Positions 17,602 to 26,862 are shown, counted from the stretch's first letter. The stretch is DNA of 64,000 nt from Saprospiraceae bacterium (GCA_016713025.1 JADJPZ010000004.1:2418001-2482000), one strand, 5' to 3'. Made by a program: numbers and translations. Notes: generated by a model not told the origin, from the sequence alone.

Positions 17602-18531
17602 TTATTTTAATACTGATTCAAAAAATGATTCTACTTCTTCCGCTGTTTTGGATTTGCGAGGTCTTACTAACCTGAATCCAATAAATGGAGCATCGGCGTT
17701 CCACCATTTTGATTTTGGTATTTGAGGGTCTCGTCTGTTCCAAATGGATTCGGATTTGGTTCTGTTTGCAGGTCTTAAATCGGTGATAGGTGATTTATAG
17801 TTTCCTCCTCTGACGGTCACAGGATATCTTTTAGTTTTGGATGAGACAGGGTCTTTGCTTCCTTGGCTGATTGTTGTATAAATGCTCGCATCATATTCGT
17901 CGATGGTCCACTCTGCTACATTGCCGAGCAAGTCATAAAATCCCAACTTATTGGGTTTTTTACTTGCCACTTTGTGGTATTTATTCTCAGAATTTTCGGC
18001 AAACCATTCAAATTCTGAAAGTGATTGAGCATTATTTAAAGTTTTGTTTTCATAGCTTTTTTTGGCAACATATTCCCATTCAGCTTCTGTGGGTAACCTA
18101 TAAAACACACCTGTTTTTTTGTACAACCACTTACAAAACATCAATGCTGAGTACTGTTGCATACTATTGGCAGGAAAATTTCCCACCTTACCCATTCCAA
18201 GGGTAAAATCGATATACGGTTTGCTGGGACGCGTGATGCCATCGACTTCTGGCGCAGGATCTTTTGTCTCATCAAGGAATAATTGGAAAAGATCGTAGGT
18301 GACTTCTGTCTCACCCATCCAAAAATCAGAAATTTCAACAGTCTTTTCCGGAGTTTCGTCAATATCTGCCTCCTTATCAGAAGCAGCACTTCCTAATGTA
18401 TATTTTCCTCCGGGTACTGAAATCATCCTGAAAGCAATATCACTACCTTTTATCTTTTGGTTAAAAGAAGTAAACTTATCCTGAGAAATAAGGGTGAAAG
18501 GTAGTACTAATGACAAAATCCATTTACACAT
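17602..18531 (-). CDS. exported formylglycine-generating-enzyme-like (SUMF1 fold) protein, probably not a sulfatase maturase
   Basis: 309 residues with a short hydrophobic leader (1-16). The FGE-sulfatase fold is marked by MISVPGGKYTLGS, GETEVTYDLFQLF, YRLPTEAEWEYVA, GNVAEWTIDEYD and a C-terminal GFRLVRP. True maturases carry a Cys pair in the C-terminal region and usually end GFR-C; here the corresponding stretch (RPANRTKSESIWNRRDP ... APFIGFRLVR) has no Cys. It is therefore more like the structural members (GldK/GldJ type) or other nonheme enzymes of this fold. It precedes the Gfo/Idh/MocA gene by 6 bp in the same transcript. Confidence 0.85.
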   Translation of the reverse strand: MCKWILSLVLPFTLISQDKFTSFNQKIKGSDIAFRMISVPGGKYTLGSAASDKEADIDETPEKTVEISDFWMGETEVTYDLFQLFLDETKDPAPEVDGITRPSKPYIDFTLGMGKVGNFPANSMQQYSALMFCKWLYKKTGVFYRLPTEAEWEYVAKKSYENKTLNNAQSLSEFEWFAENSENKYHKVASKKPNKLGFYDLLGNVAEWTIDEYDASIYTTISQGSKDPVSSKTKRYPVTVRGGNYKSPITDLRPANRTKSESIWNRRDPQIPKSKWWNADAPFIGFRLVRPRKSKTAEEVESFFESVLK

Positions 18532-18604
18532 TTTCTAAACTGACTTTAAATGAAAGCCAAATGTAGTGATTGTTTAAATGAAATAGAAAAAAACAATCTG
18601 GTTT

Positions 18605-19609
18605 CTATTCATGAAATTTGATTTTTTTACCTGCTATTCTATGATTCATCTTTTTAGCCTTTGTCAAAGTTACAATCAATGTGGATGAGGGAGATTGTTT
18701 TATGAGTTTTTTTGATTTTTGCCATGATAGCACAGAACAAGCTGTTGCCAACCAATCAGCATCAGTTCCGGATGGTGCTATCACTGTAACATTGTCAGAA
18801 TTTGAAATACCTAATCCGCTTTTGGGCTGAATGATGTGCGAATAGGCTTCATTGTTTGCAATATAATACTGATATGTAGACCCAGAAGTGGCAACTGCCT
18901 GATTTTTGATACATAATATTCTTTGTAAAACTTCATTTTTATTTGGCAACTCCAATGCAATTTTCCAGCCACAACTTCCCATAGGTGGATCTCCTGCCAC
19001 TATGTCTCCGCCAGCATCAACAAGGTGACTTTTCCATCCGGTAGAGATTAAAAACTTACTCACTTTATCAGCTATATATCCTTTGGCGATACCACCCAAA
19101 TCAAAATCAAATTGATTGTTTATTTTTATTAAAGTATTATCAGCAGGATGTATATTAAATTGATGACATCCTGTATGCAATTTGTACCACGATATCGAAT
19201 CAGGATGGATATTGATTCCTGATGTTTTAGTATTTCGCCATGCTTTGGTCAGTTTGCCCAAAGTAATATCAAAGGCACCATCGGATTTGCGAAAAGCATC
19301 TTTTGATGTAGATAATAAGATCATCATCTCACTACTTATTTTTATGGGTTTGTATGCAGGAGCCAGATTTATTTTATTTAGCTCTGAATCAGGGTCGTAG
19401 TCCGAAAATATTTTCACTAGGTCATCGGTCAATTGATATGCTTCAAAGATACTTTTTGAAAGACCGGTTGTATCACTTGCATCAATAGTAATAATCATCT
19501 CTGATCCCATTTTAGCTTTTGAAAAGCTATATTTTTGGGCATGAACTTGAACACAGATAATCATAAACACACTGATGAGCAGAAAAGAATGGTGAGGGCC
19601 AATTTCCAA
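18605..19609 (-). CDS. apbE: FAD:protein FMN transferase (ApbE)
   Basis: 334 residues. A hydrophobic export segment (about 8-24, ending VHAQ) leads into an ApbE domain: FSDYDPDSELNKIN, GAFDITLGKL, DLGGIAKGYIADKV (FAD-binding), HIIQPKSG (family usually HIIDPRTG) and GTDADWLATACSV. ApbE uses FAD to attach FMN covalently to Thr/Ser of exported flavoproteins such as RnfG, NqrC or PepSY-FMN-reductases. No such target lies beside it here; the next gene downstream-of-start (19618-20082) is a lipoprotein 8 bp upstream in the same operon. Confidence 0.9.
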   Translation of the reverse strand: MEIGPHHSFLLISVFMIICVQVHAQKYSFSKAKMGSEMIITIDASDTTGLSKSIFEAYQLTDDLVKIFSDYDPDSELNKINLAPAYKPIKISSEMMILLSTSKDAFRKSDGAFDITLGKLTKAWRNTKTSGINIHPDSISWYKLHTGCHQFNIHPADNTLIKINNQFDFDLGGIAKGYIADKVSKFLISTGWKSHLVDAGGDIVAGDPPMGSCGWKIALELPNKNEVLQRILCIKNQAVATSGSTYQYYIANNEAYSHIIQPKSGLGISNSDNVTVIAPSGTDADWLATACSVLSWQKSKKLIKQSPSSTLIVTLTKAKKMNHRIAGKKIKFHE

Positions 19610-19617
19610 AGCATTCT

Positions 19618-20082
19618 TTATTTTAGTGTTTTACCAAACCAGTAATCAATGGAATGTTCTCCTCCTGAAACATTGGCAAAGAGGGAATCTCCTTTCATTT
19701 GGTACAAAATTTTTTTGGGGAATTCATTGAACATATTTTCACAAATAAATGAGGCATCTGACATTTGAGTTATAACAAAAGAAACCCCTTCATCGGCATC
19801 TGACAACAATACATTGTATGACCATTGGTTTCCTGTCCTCACAAGCTGTACATTTTCTTTAAAGACTGTATCGGCTCCCTGCAGTGTGTAACTCATTCCG
19901 ATGTACAACGAATCATTGGTTTTGTCCCAATTTTCGAAGGTGGCTTGTCCTGCTTTGTCATTGGATCGCTGCCATTGGTTTAGCAGCCAATCAAAGTTGG
20001 TTACATTTTCAAAATTAGATAGGTTTTGTTTTTTGTTGCATGAGAAAATCAGGCAAAGGCTTAAAATAATTAATACTCTCAT
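19618..20082 (-). CDS. DUF6265-like lipoprotein
   Basis: 154 residues with a lipoprotein signal (MRVLIILSLCLIFSC, lipidated Cys at 15). The remainder resembles DUF6265: FDWLLNQWQRSNDKAG, ...FENWDKTNDSLYIGMSYTL, ...YQMKGDSLFANVSG, a small lipocalin-like beta-barrel of unknown role. It starts an apparent operon with apbE (8-bp spacing). No -7 box is clear upstream; the 320-bp spacer to leuB carries a palindromic element. Confidence 0.7.
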   Translation of the reverse strand: MRVLIILSLCLIFSCNKKQNLSNFENVTNFDWLLNQWQRSNDKAGQATFENWDKTNDSLYIGMSYTLQGADTVFKENVQLVRTGNQWSYNVLLSDADEGVSFVITQMSDASFICENMFNEFPKKILYQMKGDSLFANVSGGEHSIDYWFGKTLK

Positions 20083-20194
20083 GGTTAAATCCTTTTATAA
20101 ATTGTTGGATCGACAAGATAACCACAATGTACCATAAAGCCAAACAACTGATTAAATATAATGTACTGCTTACATTCCAATATTGAAATATTAA

Positions 20195-20347
20195 GAGTAT
20201 GTTTAAATATTTATTGCCTTAAAATCAATATATTTTGAACCTGACTTCAAAATAATCGCCTTATTTAGTTCACTAAATGCGTTGATTATTTTATCGCCAG
20301 AACCATAATCTATTGATTTACAACTAAGAAAAATTTTAAACATACTC
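20195..20347. repeat. about 153-bp palindromic (MITE-like) element downstream of leuB
   Basis: Ends GAGTATGTTTAAA (20195-20207) and TTTAAACATACTC (20335-20347) are perfect 13-bp inverted repeats. Pairing resumes inside: AAATCAATA-ATT-TG near 20222 with its complement near 20310, and AAAATAATC with GATTATTTT around 20255-20295. The whole forms a long interrupted hairpin. A lone end-like motif AAACATACTCTAA occurs at 26807, upstream of gap. Confidence 0.65.
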
Positions 20348-20405
20348 TAAACATAAACACAACGAAAAAATCCCGATAGGACTAATTGTAGAAAAATGAA
20401 GCTAT

Positions 20406-21479
20406 TTAAATAAATTTTAAAACTTCATTTCCCATAGCTTCTGTACCCAGTATCATAGCGGCAGGTGTATTTGCATCAGCAATATCTCTGGTTCGATATC
20501 CTTGCTTCAGCACCTGATCTACTGCGTGGATGACAAGTTCGGATTCTTCCTTCATGCCAAACGATATGTCAAGTAATAGTGCTGCTGATAGCACAGATGC
20601 CAATGGATTGGCTACTCCTTTGCCTGTGATGTCATGGGCTGATCCATGGATTGGTTCATATACACCTGTACCATCGCCTATAGAAGCTGATGCGAGCATT
20701 CCCATCGATCCTGCAATCTGTGATGCCTCATCCGTCAGTATGTCTCCAAAAAGATTGGCTGTCACCACTACATCAAATCTTTTGGGATCTTTGATCAACA
20801 TCATGGCGAGAGCATCCACAAACTGGTGTTCTACCTGGACATCCGGATATTCTTTCTCCAATTTTTGGATTTCTTCCCTCCATAAGCGACTCGTTTCCAG
20901 TACATTGGCTTTGTCTACAGAACAAAGTTTTTTCTTTCTTGTACGGGCAGCTTCAAATGCTTTGCGACCGATACGTTCTACCTCATGCCTGCTATATTCG
21001 GCCACGTCATAGGCTGTATCACCATCATTTTTTCTCCCTTTATCTCCAAAATATATGTCTCCGGTAAGCTCTCTGAAAAATAGGATGTCAGCACCTTTTA
21101 GTATTTCAGGTTTTATGCTCGATGCGCTAAGCAATTCATCAAATAGTTTTATAGGGCGAAGATTAGCATAGAGACCCAACTCCTTTCTCATTCTTAACAG
21201 ACCTTGTTCAGGTCGCACTTTGGCAGATGGGTCATTGTCATATTTGGGGTGACCTACTGCTCCAAATAGAATAGCATCCGAATTTTTCATCTTTTGCAAT
21301 GTTGCTTCCGGTAGTGGGTTTCCGGTAGCTTCGATGGCTACATGACCGATTAATGCTTCATCATAAGTAAACTCATGCCCGAATTTGGCAGCTATCGCAT
21401 CGAGTACTCTTTTTCCTACTTCAGTAACTTCCTGTCCGATACCATCTCCGGGTACGATCAATATTTTTTTTTGTGCCAT
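20406..21479 (-). CDS. leuB: 3-isopropylmalate dehydrogenase
   Basis: 357 residues. NAD-dependent oxidative decarboxylation of 3-isopropylmalate, step 3 of leucine synthesis, in the cytoplasm. Family motifs: PGDGIGQEV (11-18 region), FGAVGHPKYD, RPEQGLLRMRKELGLYANLRP (substrate arginines), FFRELTGDIYFG (catalytic Tyr region), SVDKANVLETSRLWRE (catalytic Lys), NLFGDILTDEASQIAGSMGM (metal-binding Asp) and EPIHGSAHDITGKGVANP (NAD specificity). Last gene of the minus-strand leuC-leuD-leuA-leuB operon. Confidence 0.97.
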   Translation of the reverse strand: MAQKKILIVPGDGIGQEVTEVGKRVLDAIAAKFGHEFTYDEALIGHVAIEATGNPLPEATLQKMKNSDAILFGAVGHPKYDNDPSAKVRPEQGLLRMRKELGLYANLRPIKLFDELLSASSIKPEILKGADILFFRELTGDIYFGDKGRKNDGDTAYDVAEYSRHEVERIGRKAFEAARTRKKKLCSVDKANVLETSRLWREEIQKLEKEYPDVQVEHQFVDALAMMLIKDPKRFDVVVTANLFGDILTDEASQIAGSMGMLASASIGDGTGVYEPIHGSAHDITGKGVANPLASVLSAALLLDISFGMKEESELVIHAVDQVLKQGYRTRDIADANTPAAMILGTEAMGNEVLKFI

Positions 21480-21575
21480 CTCATTTGTTTTTATAAATGT
21501 TGTAAAAGTAAAACGCTACTTCTTTCAAATTGATCATCATAGAACCATTTGAAAATGTTAAAAAATCAAAATTTA

Positions 21576-23099
21576 TCAGATCATATTCAGCATCTTTTCT
21601 GTAGCTTTGATTGCAGCCACGGTTTGATCGCTGTCAAGTCCACGGGTTTTGAATTCCCGTTCCTGATACAGCCAGGTGATCGTAGTCTCACACAGGGCAT
21701 CTGACTTACCACCCGGAGGAATATGCACTGAATAGTCCACTAATTCAGGTAATTCCATTTTTTTTTGTTTGTACACTTTTTGCAATGCATTGACAAATGC
21801 GTCATACTGACCGTCACCCTGAGCATGCTCTTCAAACCATTCTTCCAGTATAGTGATTTGGAGTGTGACCGAAGGTTTTAAGTCTTTGGAGTGGGTGAGG
21901 ACATAATTTTTTATCTCTACCTTTTTATCGATTTTTTCACTATCCAGTATGTCATTTATGATAAAAGGAAGATCAGCTTGTGTGACAAGTTGTTTTTTAT
22001 CACCCAGCTCAATCACTCGCTGGGTAATTTTCTTCAGGTCTGCATCGGACATTTTGATACCCAACTGTAGCAGGTTATTTTCAATATTGGCTTTTCCACT
22101 GGTTTTTCCCAGAGCATATTTCCTTTTTCTGCCAAATCTTTCAGGTATCAGATCGTTATAATACAGATTATTTTTTTTGTCTCCATCAGCATGAATACCG
22201 GCTGTTTGTGTAAATACATTTTCACCTACCACGGGTTTATTGGCAGAAATCCGGAATCCTGAGAAAGTTTCCACAAGCTTACTGACTTTGTAAAGTGATT
22301 TTTCGCTGACTGAAGTCCAAACTTCCGGCATAAAATCATTCAAGACAGCAATAGTGCTGGCCAATGGTGCATTGCCTGCCCGTTCGCCCATGCCATTGAC
22401 TGTGACATGTAACCCTTTAGCTCCGGCTTTTATCGCCTCAAGTGCATTGGCCACACTGAGGTCATAGTCATTGTGCGCATGAAAGTCAAAATGAAGATCA
22501 GGATAGCTCAGGACCAGCTCAGAAATGTACCTATATGTCTCCTCAGGGGTCAAAACTCCAAGGGTATCAGGAAGCAAGATTCTATCTACTGGCTGGTCTT
22601 TGATAAAATCAAGATATTGGATCACATAATCTTTAGAATTGCGCATACCGTTGCTCCAGTCTTCCAGATAAACATTGCACCTGAGTCCTTTATCCTTAGC
22701 CAGGTTCAATACATAGGCAATCTCAGTAAAATGTTCATCGGGAGTTTTTTTGAGCTGATAAGTCAAATGATTCAGAGAGCCTTTGGTCAGTAGATTCATT
22801 ACTTTGGCTCCGGCATCCAGCATCCAATCGACAGAAATATCCCCATCTACAAAGGTTAGAACTTCAACTTTATCCAATAAATCATGGTCGCGAGCCCAGT
22901 CTGTTATTTTTTTTACTGCACGAAATTCACCTTCAGATACTCTGGCAGAAGCTATTTCTATTCGATCCACTTTGAGTTCTGTAAGTAGCAATTGGGCTAT
23001 TGTCAGTTTTTCTGATGAAGAAAAGGATACACCATTAGTTTGCTCTCCATCGCGGAGAGTAGTGTCCATAATCTCTATATGTCTGGTTTTGGTTTTCAA
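21576..23099 (-). CDS. leuA: 2-isopropylmalate synthase family protein (leucine operon)
   Basis: 507 residues. The TIM-barrel HMGL-like domain (about 8-290) begins IMDTTLRDGEQTNGVSF and carries DFHAHNDYDLSVANALEA (metal-binding His pair) and VNGMGERAGNAPL. The C-terminal LeuA dimer/regulatory domain (about 385-507) would hold the leucine allosteric site. It condenses acetyl-CoA with 2-oxoisovalerate; members of this length in Bacteroidota could alternatively be (R)-citramalate synthases, which also use LeuCD and LeuB. The operon context favours leucine synthesis. Confidence 0.9.
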   Translation of the reverse strand: MKTKTRHIEIMDTTLRDGEQTNGVSFSSSEKLTIAQLLLTELKVDRIEIASARVSEGEFRAVKKITDWARDHDLLDKVEVLTFVDGDISVDWMLDAGAKVMNLLTKGSLNHLTYQLKKTPDEHFTEIAYVLNLAKDKGLRCNVYLEDWSNGMRNSKDYVIQYLDFIKDQPVDRILLPDTLGVLTPEETYRYISELVLSYPDLHFDFHAHNDYDLSVANALEAIKAGAKGLHVTVNGMGERAGNAPLASTIAVLNDFMPEVWTSVSEKSLYKVSKLVETFSGFRISANKPVVGENVFTQTAGIHADGDKKNNLYYNDLIPERFGRKRKYALGKTSGKANIENNLLQLGIKMSDADLKKITQRVIELGDKKQLVTQADLPFIINDILDSEKIDKKVEIKNYVLTHSKDLKPSVTLQITILEEWFEEHAQGDGQYDAFVNALQKVYKQKKMELPELVDYSVHIPPGGKSDALCETTITWLYQEREFKTRGLDSDQTVAAIKATEKMLNMI

Positions 23100-23126
23100 C
23101 TGGTATTTTAATAATTGTGCATGATC

Positions 23127-23726
23127 TTAATATATGGATTTTGATGCAGCAAAAGTATTGATATCATCTTTGATAGCCTGAAGATAGTCAATATCATCAT
23201 AACCATTGATAAGGTTATTTTTTTTGTAACCATTGATTTCAAATTGTTCTACATCACCTGTTGCCACAATAGTAATAGTCTGATCGGGTAAGCTGACAAT
23301 AAACTCTGTATTCGGATTGATTTCAATATTTGAAAAAATCTTGTCAAGAAATCCCGGACTTACCTGCACAGGGAGTATGCCCATATTGATTGCGTTGTTT
23401 TTAAATATATCCGCAAAAAAGCTTGACACAACGCATCTGAAACCATAATCATAAATGGCCCAAGCAGCATGCTCCCTGCTGCTGCCACTACCAAAGTTTT
23501 TGCCTCCCGCAAGTATCTTTCCTTTATAAACAGGGTTGTTTAGTACAAAATCTGATTTGGGAGTACTATCCGGATTGTATCTCCAATCTCTAAATAAATT
23601 GTCTCCAAACCCTTCTCTTGTTGTCGCTTTAAGAAATCTTGCAGGTATGATCTGGTCTGTGTCCACATTTTCAATCGGTAGCGGGACTGCAGAACTCTGT
23701 AAAATTGTAAATTTATCGTATGCCAT
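23127..23726 (-). CDS. leuD: 3-isopropylmalate dehydratase small subunit
   Basis: 199 residues. With LeuC it isomerises 2- to 3-isopropylmalate. Diagnostic runs: VDTDQIIPARFLK, GKILAGGKNFGSGSSREHAAWAI and FADIFKNNAINMG. It lies 55 bp after leuC and 27 bp before leuA in the same direction. Length is normal for the family. Confidence 0.97.
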   Translation of the reverse strand: MAYDKFTILQSSAVPLPIENVDTDQIIPARFLKATTREGFGDNLFRDWRYNPDSTPKSDFVLNNPVYKGKILAGGKNFGSGSSREHAAWAIYDYGFRCVVSSFFADIFKNNAINMGILPVQVSPGFLDKIFSNIEINPNTEFIVSLPDQTITIVATGDVEQFEINGYKKNNLINGYDDIDYLQAIKDDINTFAASKSIY

Positions 23727-23781
23727 TTTTAGGTGTTAGGTTTTAGCTATTGTGTGTCTGGTTTTAGACTACCTTTGGGTA

Positions 23782-25185
23782 TTACATCAATTCTCTTGGG
23801 TCTGTTACTACACCGGTGACAGCAGCAGCGGCAGCCAATAGCGGACTGGCAAGCATCGTTCTGCTACCGGGACCCTGACGACCTTCAAAATTTCTGTTAC
23901 TCGTGCTTACAGCATATTTTCCGGCCGGAATTTTGTCATCATTCATAGCAAGACACGCTGAACATCCAGGTTGTCGTAATTCAAAACCTGCTTCCACAAG
24001 GATGTCATAGATACCTTCTTCTCTGATCTGTTGCTCAACTATATGTGATCCGGGGACAATCCATGCTGTAACATGGTCCGCTTTTTTTCTTCCTTTGATG
24101 ATAGATGCAAAAGCTCTGAAATCTTCAATACGCCCATTGGTACAGCTGCCAATAAACACATAATCCACTTTTTTGCCTATCATATTCTGATCTTCATCAA
24201 ATCCCATATATGCAAGTGATTTTTCATAAGTGGCCGCTCCACCTTCCACTTCTGACGACTGTGGTATCTTCTTTGATATACCTATACCCATGCCTGGATT
24301 AGTACCATAAGTGATCATTGGTTCTATATCAGCTGCGTCATATATATATTCTTTATCAAAAACAGCTCCGGGTTCCGTCTTTAAACTTCTCCAATAGGCG
24401 AGATATGTATCCCATTTATCTCCGGAAGGTGCCATCTCACGACCTTTGATATAGGCAAAAGTTCTTTCGTCAGGTGCAATCATACCACCACGAGCTCCCA
24501 TCTCTATGCTCATATTGCACACAGTCATGCGACCTTCCATGCTCATCTTTTCAAAAACATCACCGGCATACTCAACAAAATATCCTGTGGCTCCGGCGGT
24601 AGTCAGCCTTGAAATGATATATAGTATAACATCTTTTGGGGTCACAGCTTTTTGTAAATTGCCGTTGACGGTGATGCGCATTTTTTTAGGTTTCGGCTGC
24701 ATGATACACTGTGATGACAGTACCATCTCCACTTCCGATGTTCCGATACCAAAAGCAATAGCTCCAAAGGCCCCATGAGTGGAAGTATGCGAATCTCCGC
24801 AAACTATAGTCATTCCCGGCAATGTAATGCCATTTTCAGGGCCCACTACGTGTACTATACCATTTTTAGGATTTCCGAGTCCCCAATGTGAGATACCATA
24901 CTTAGCTGAGTTTTGCTCCAAAGCTTTCAACTGATTGGCAGATAATGGGTCTTGTACAGGAAGATGCTGATTGATCGTGGGTGTATTATGATCGGCAGTA
25001 GCAAATGTTCTTTCAGGAAATAAAACACCTATGCCTCTGGTCTCGAGTCCCAAAAACGCTACAGGACTGGTGACTTCGTGTATAAAATGCCTGTCAATAA
25101 AAAAAACATCAGGTCCATCTTCAATATTTCTCACAACATGTGCATCCCAAACTTTATCAAACAAAGTCATTGGTTGATCTACCAT
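23782..25185 (-). CDS. leuC: 3-isopropylmalate dehydratase large subunit
   Basis: 467 residues, full length. An aconitase-family subunit binding one [4Fe-4S] cluster: Cys ligands in IGSCTNGRIEDF and in PGCSACLAMN. Other family runs are FIDRHFIHEVTSP, VCGDSHTSTHGAFGA and FEGRQGPGSRTMLASP. First gene of the leucine operon; a -7 box lies about 110 nt upstream. No leader peptide with leucine codons was seen. Confidence 0.97.
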   Translation of the reverse strand: MVDQPMTLFDKVWDAHVVRNIEDGPDVFFIDRHFIHEVTSPVAFLGLETRGIGVLFPERTFATADHNTPTINQHLPVQDPLSANQLKALEQNSAKYGISHWGLGNPKNGIVHVVGPENGITLPGMTIVCGDSHTSTHGAFGAIAFGIGTSEVEMVLSSQCIMQPKPKKMRITVNGNLQKAVTPKDVILYIISRLTTAGATGYFVEYAGDVFEKMSMEGRMTVCNMSIEMGARGGMIAPDERTFAYIKGREMAPSGDKWDTYLAYWRSLKTEPGAVFDKEYIYDAADIEPMITYGTNPGMGIGISKKIPQSSEVEGGAATYEKSLAYMGFDEDQNMIGKKVDYVFIGSCTNGRIEDFRAFASIIKGRKKADHVTAWIVPGSHIVEQQIREEGIYDILVEAGFELRQPGCSACLAMNDDKIPAGKYAVSTSNRNFEGRQGPGSRTMLASPLLAAAAAVTGVVTDPRELM

Positions 25186-25293
25186 AGGTTATTACTATTT
25201 TTTAAAAATTGCTGCAAATATCAGATGTATATGCCAAAATATGCTACTTAATAGTCTATTTATTATCATTACTTCATAACTAGTTACAACGTT

Positions 25294-25301
25294 CAAAGTT
25301 A
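25294..25301 (-). promoter_or_regulatory. putative -7 box of the leu operon
   Basis: Minus strand TAACTTTG matches TAnnTTTG about 109 nt before the leuC ATG, leaving a leader of roughly 100 nt. The -33 box is not evident. Confidence 0.45.
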
Positions 25302-25422
25302 TTTTTATTTTATAGAATTGATTATATATATTTAAATATCAAATGTTTATAACATTATTTCAGGATTCAAATGTTACAGACTTAAAACTGAATCTGATGT
25401 CATATAGCATTCCAATATAAAA

Positions 25423-25528
25423 ATCAATGTCGTTCAGATGAGGAATATTTCTTTGCTTTTACCCTATCTAAATCTTTCCCTTACAAGGGAAAGACTTCAT
25501 AAAGATGTCTTAACTAAACGACATTGAT
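25423..25528. repeat. 106-bp palindromic element between leuC and marR
   Basis: Outer arms ATCAATGTCGTT (25423-25434) and AACGACATTGAT (25517-25528) are perfect complements; an inner stem CTTTCCCTT-AC-AAGGGAAAG (25474-25493) is perfect too. One arm recurs alone at 7209-7229. The remainder of the 690-bp gap is AT-rich with no gene. Confidence 0.65.
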
Positions 25529-25643
25529 ATAAAAATGGAAGCAAACCAGCATTAATGGTATGGAATCTTACCATGTCCTTTTTTTAAAATTACTATTGTC
25601 TCTTGCTGAGCGCCGAATAAGGAAGCACGATGGGTTGTTAGAG

Positions 25644-25693
25644 TTGAGTTTAGACTCAAAACATAATATTTTATCACTATATTGTTGCAACAA
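25644..25693. promoter_or_regulatory. two dyads upstream of marR
   Basis: TTGAGT-TTAG-ACTCAA (25644-25659) and the perfect palindrome TTGTTGCAACAA (25682-25693) lie about 190-230 bp before the marR start. MarR-family repressors bind such short dyads, so these are candidate operators; the distance to the gene is long. Confidence 0.4.
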
Positions 25694-25875
25694 GTATTTC
25701 ATTTTTGTGTTTATACTTTCAGTAAAGATGTAAAATAAGAGAAGTTTTTAAAGTGCAAATTTGAATGAAAAAATTGGATTTTATGTATTATAACTTTACA
25801 ATAAAATTTAATGAAATAGAATCATTTCCTATATTGTGGTTAAAAACTTATTTCTGTTGACAATCGTAAATCCTA

Positions 25876-26334
25876 ATGAGTATCATGGAAATTGATAGAG
25901 TAATTAAACAACAGCATTTCAAAAATGAGTTTCAGAAAGCTATTATCAATTTGTTTTACACGTCCAATCATTTTCGGGATATGCACACAACTGTGTTTAA
26001 GAGATTTGATATTCAGGGTCAGCATTATAATGTCTTAAGAATTCTAAACGGAAAACATCCCGAACCAGTATCACCGGGATACATCAAAGAAGTCATACTT
26101 GATAAAGGCGCAGACCTTACAAGATTGGTGGACAAACTCGTCAAAATGGGCATGGTCTATCGCAACATATGTCCTGATAATAAACGGAAAATCCATTTAA
26201 ACCTCACAAGCGAAGGAATAGAAAAGCTCACAGAAATATCCGATTCTTTGGATTACCATTACGATAAATATCATAAACTCAGTAATGAAGAATACTCTAC
26301 TTTGAGTCACCTTTTAGATAAGATGCGAGGCTGA
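25876..26334 (+). CDS. MarR-family transcriptional regulator
   Basis: 152 residues. A winged helix-turn-helix of the MarR type: FDIQGQHYNVLRILNG (helix before the HTH), SPGYIKEVILDKGADLTRLVDKLVKMGMVYR (recognition helix and start of wing), NKRKIHLNLTSEGIEKL (wing and dimer helix). Such proteins are ligand-responsive dimeric repressors. No target gene is obvious: the leu operon starts 690 bp away divergently, and gap follows after 530 bp. A near-consensus -7 box TAACTTTA lies at 25792. Starts at ATG 25876; a second ATG nine bases later is equally possible. Confidence 0.85.
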   Translation: MSIMEIDRVIKQQHFKNEFQKAIINLFYTSNHFRDMHTTVFKRFDIQGQHYNVLRILNGKHPEPVSPGYIKEVILDKGADLTRLVDKLVKMGMVYRNICPDNKRKIHLNLTSEGIEKLTEISDSLDYHYDKYHKLSNEEYSTLSHLLDKMRG

Positions 26335-26349
26335 TTGAATTAAAAAAAT

Positions 26350-26535
26350 GAGGTGTATCCCATTTTTACACTAAAATTGTTTATACTGCCCACAACCATC
26401 AATCCCTAAAGAGCCTGTCAAGCTACGCTTGAGACGTCCCACCCTTAAACTGCTAACTATTAGGATAACCCACTAAATTCGAAACTTAAAAATTAAATAA
26501 TACAGTGCAATTTTGGGATACACCCAAAAAATGTC
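26350..26535. repeat. palindrome-bounded element with a TCAAGC-TAC-GCTTGA hairpin
   Basis: GGTGTATCCCA (26350) and its complement TGGGATACACC (ending near 26526) bound an about 180-bp element; the ends resemble the GGGTGTATTT motifs bracketing the repeat cassette at 7327 and 29490. Inside, TCAAGC-TAC-GCTTGA (26418-26432) forms a 6-bp stem with a 3-nt loop, matching similar hairpins at 34412 and 58945. No coding capacity. Confidence 0.6.
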
Positions 26536-26643
26536 TTAATATGATTCGCCCATGATTTGAATTATTTGTTTATCTGACCAATATCATATTTTTTTACGTC
26601 GATTTTATAGCCTGCATTTTACTATGTAAAAATATATTTATCG

Positions 26644-26651
26644 TATCTTTG
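26644..26651 (+). promoter_or_regulatory. -7 box of the gap-pgk genes
   Basis: TATCTTTG matches TAnnTTTG exactly and is followed by GCATCACA. The ATG of gap is 212 nt further, so the leader is about 200 nt; it contains an A-rich stretch and the end-like motif AAACATACTC at 26807. Confidence 0.55.
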
Positions 26652-26862
26652 CATCACAGAATTAAGTTTTGAAATTTTAAGAACTTTCTTTGATTTTCAA
26701 AATTGTAGTGATCATTAAAGTTTTTTACAGAATTTTGTTTTACTTTGAGTATAAATTTTAAATAATAGGAAGGTGGTAAATTCGCTCCGGCTCAAATGAA
26801 TCAAAAAACATACTCTAATATAAATTGTAACAAAGTTAAATTAAAATAAATAAATAGAAATT

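Noticed and set aside
17602..18531. Sulfatase-maturing FGE for the sulfatase at 5671-7191
   Set aside because: Catalytic Cys pair is missing; fold alone is not enough.
20530..21012. 160-residue plus-strand ORF inside leuB
   Set aside because: Antisense shadow of a highly conserved gene.
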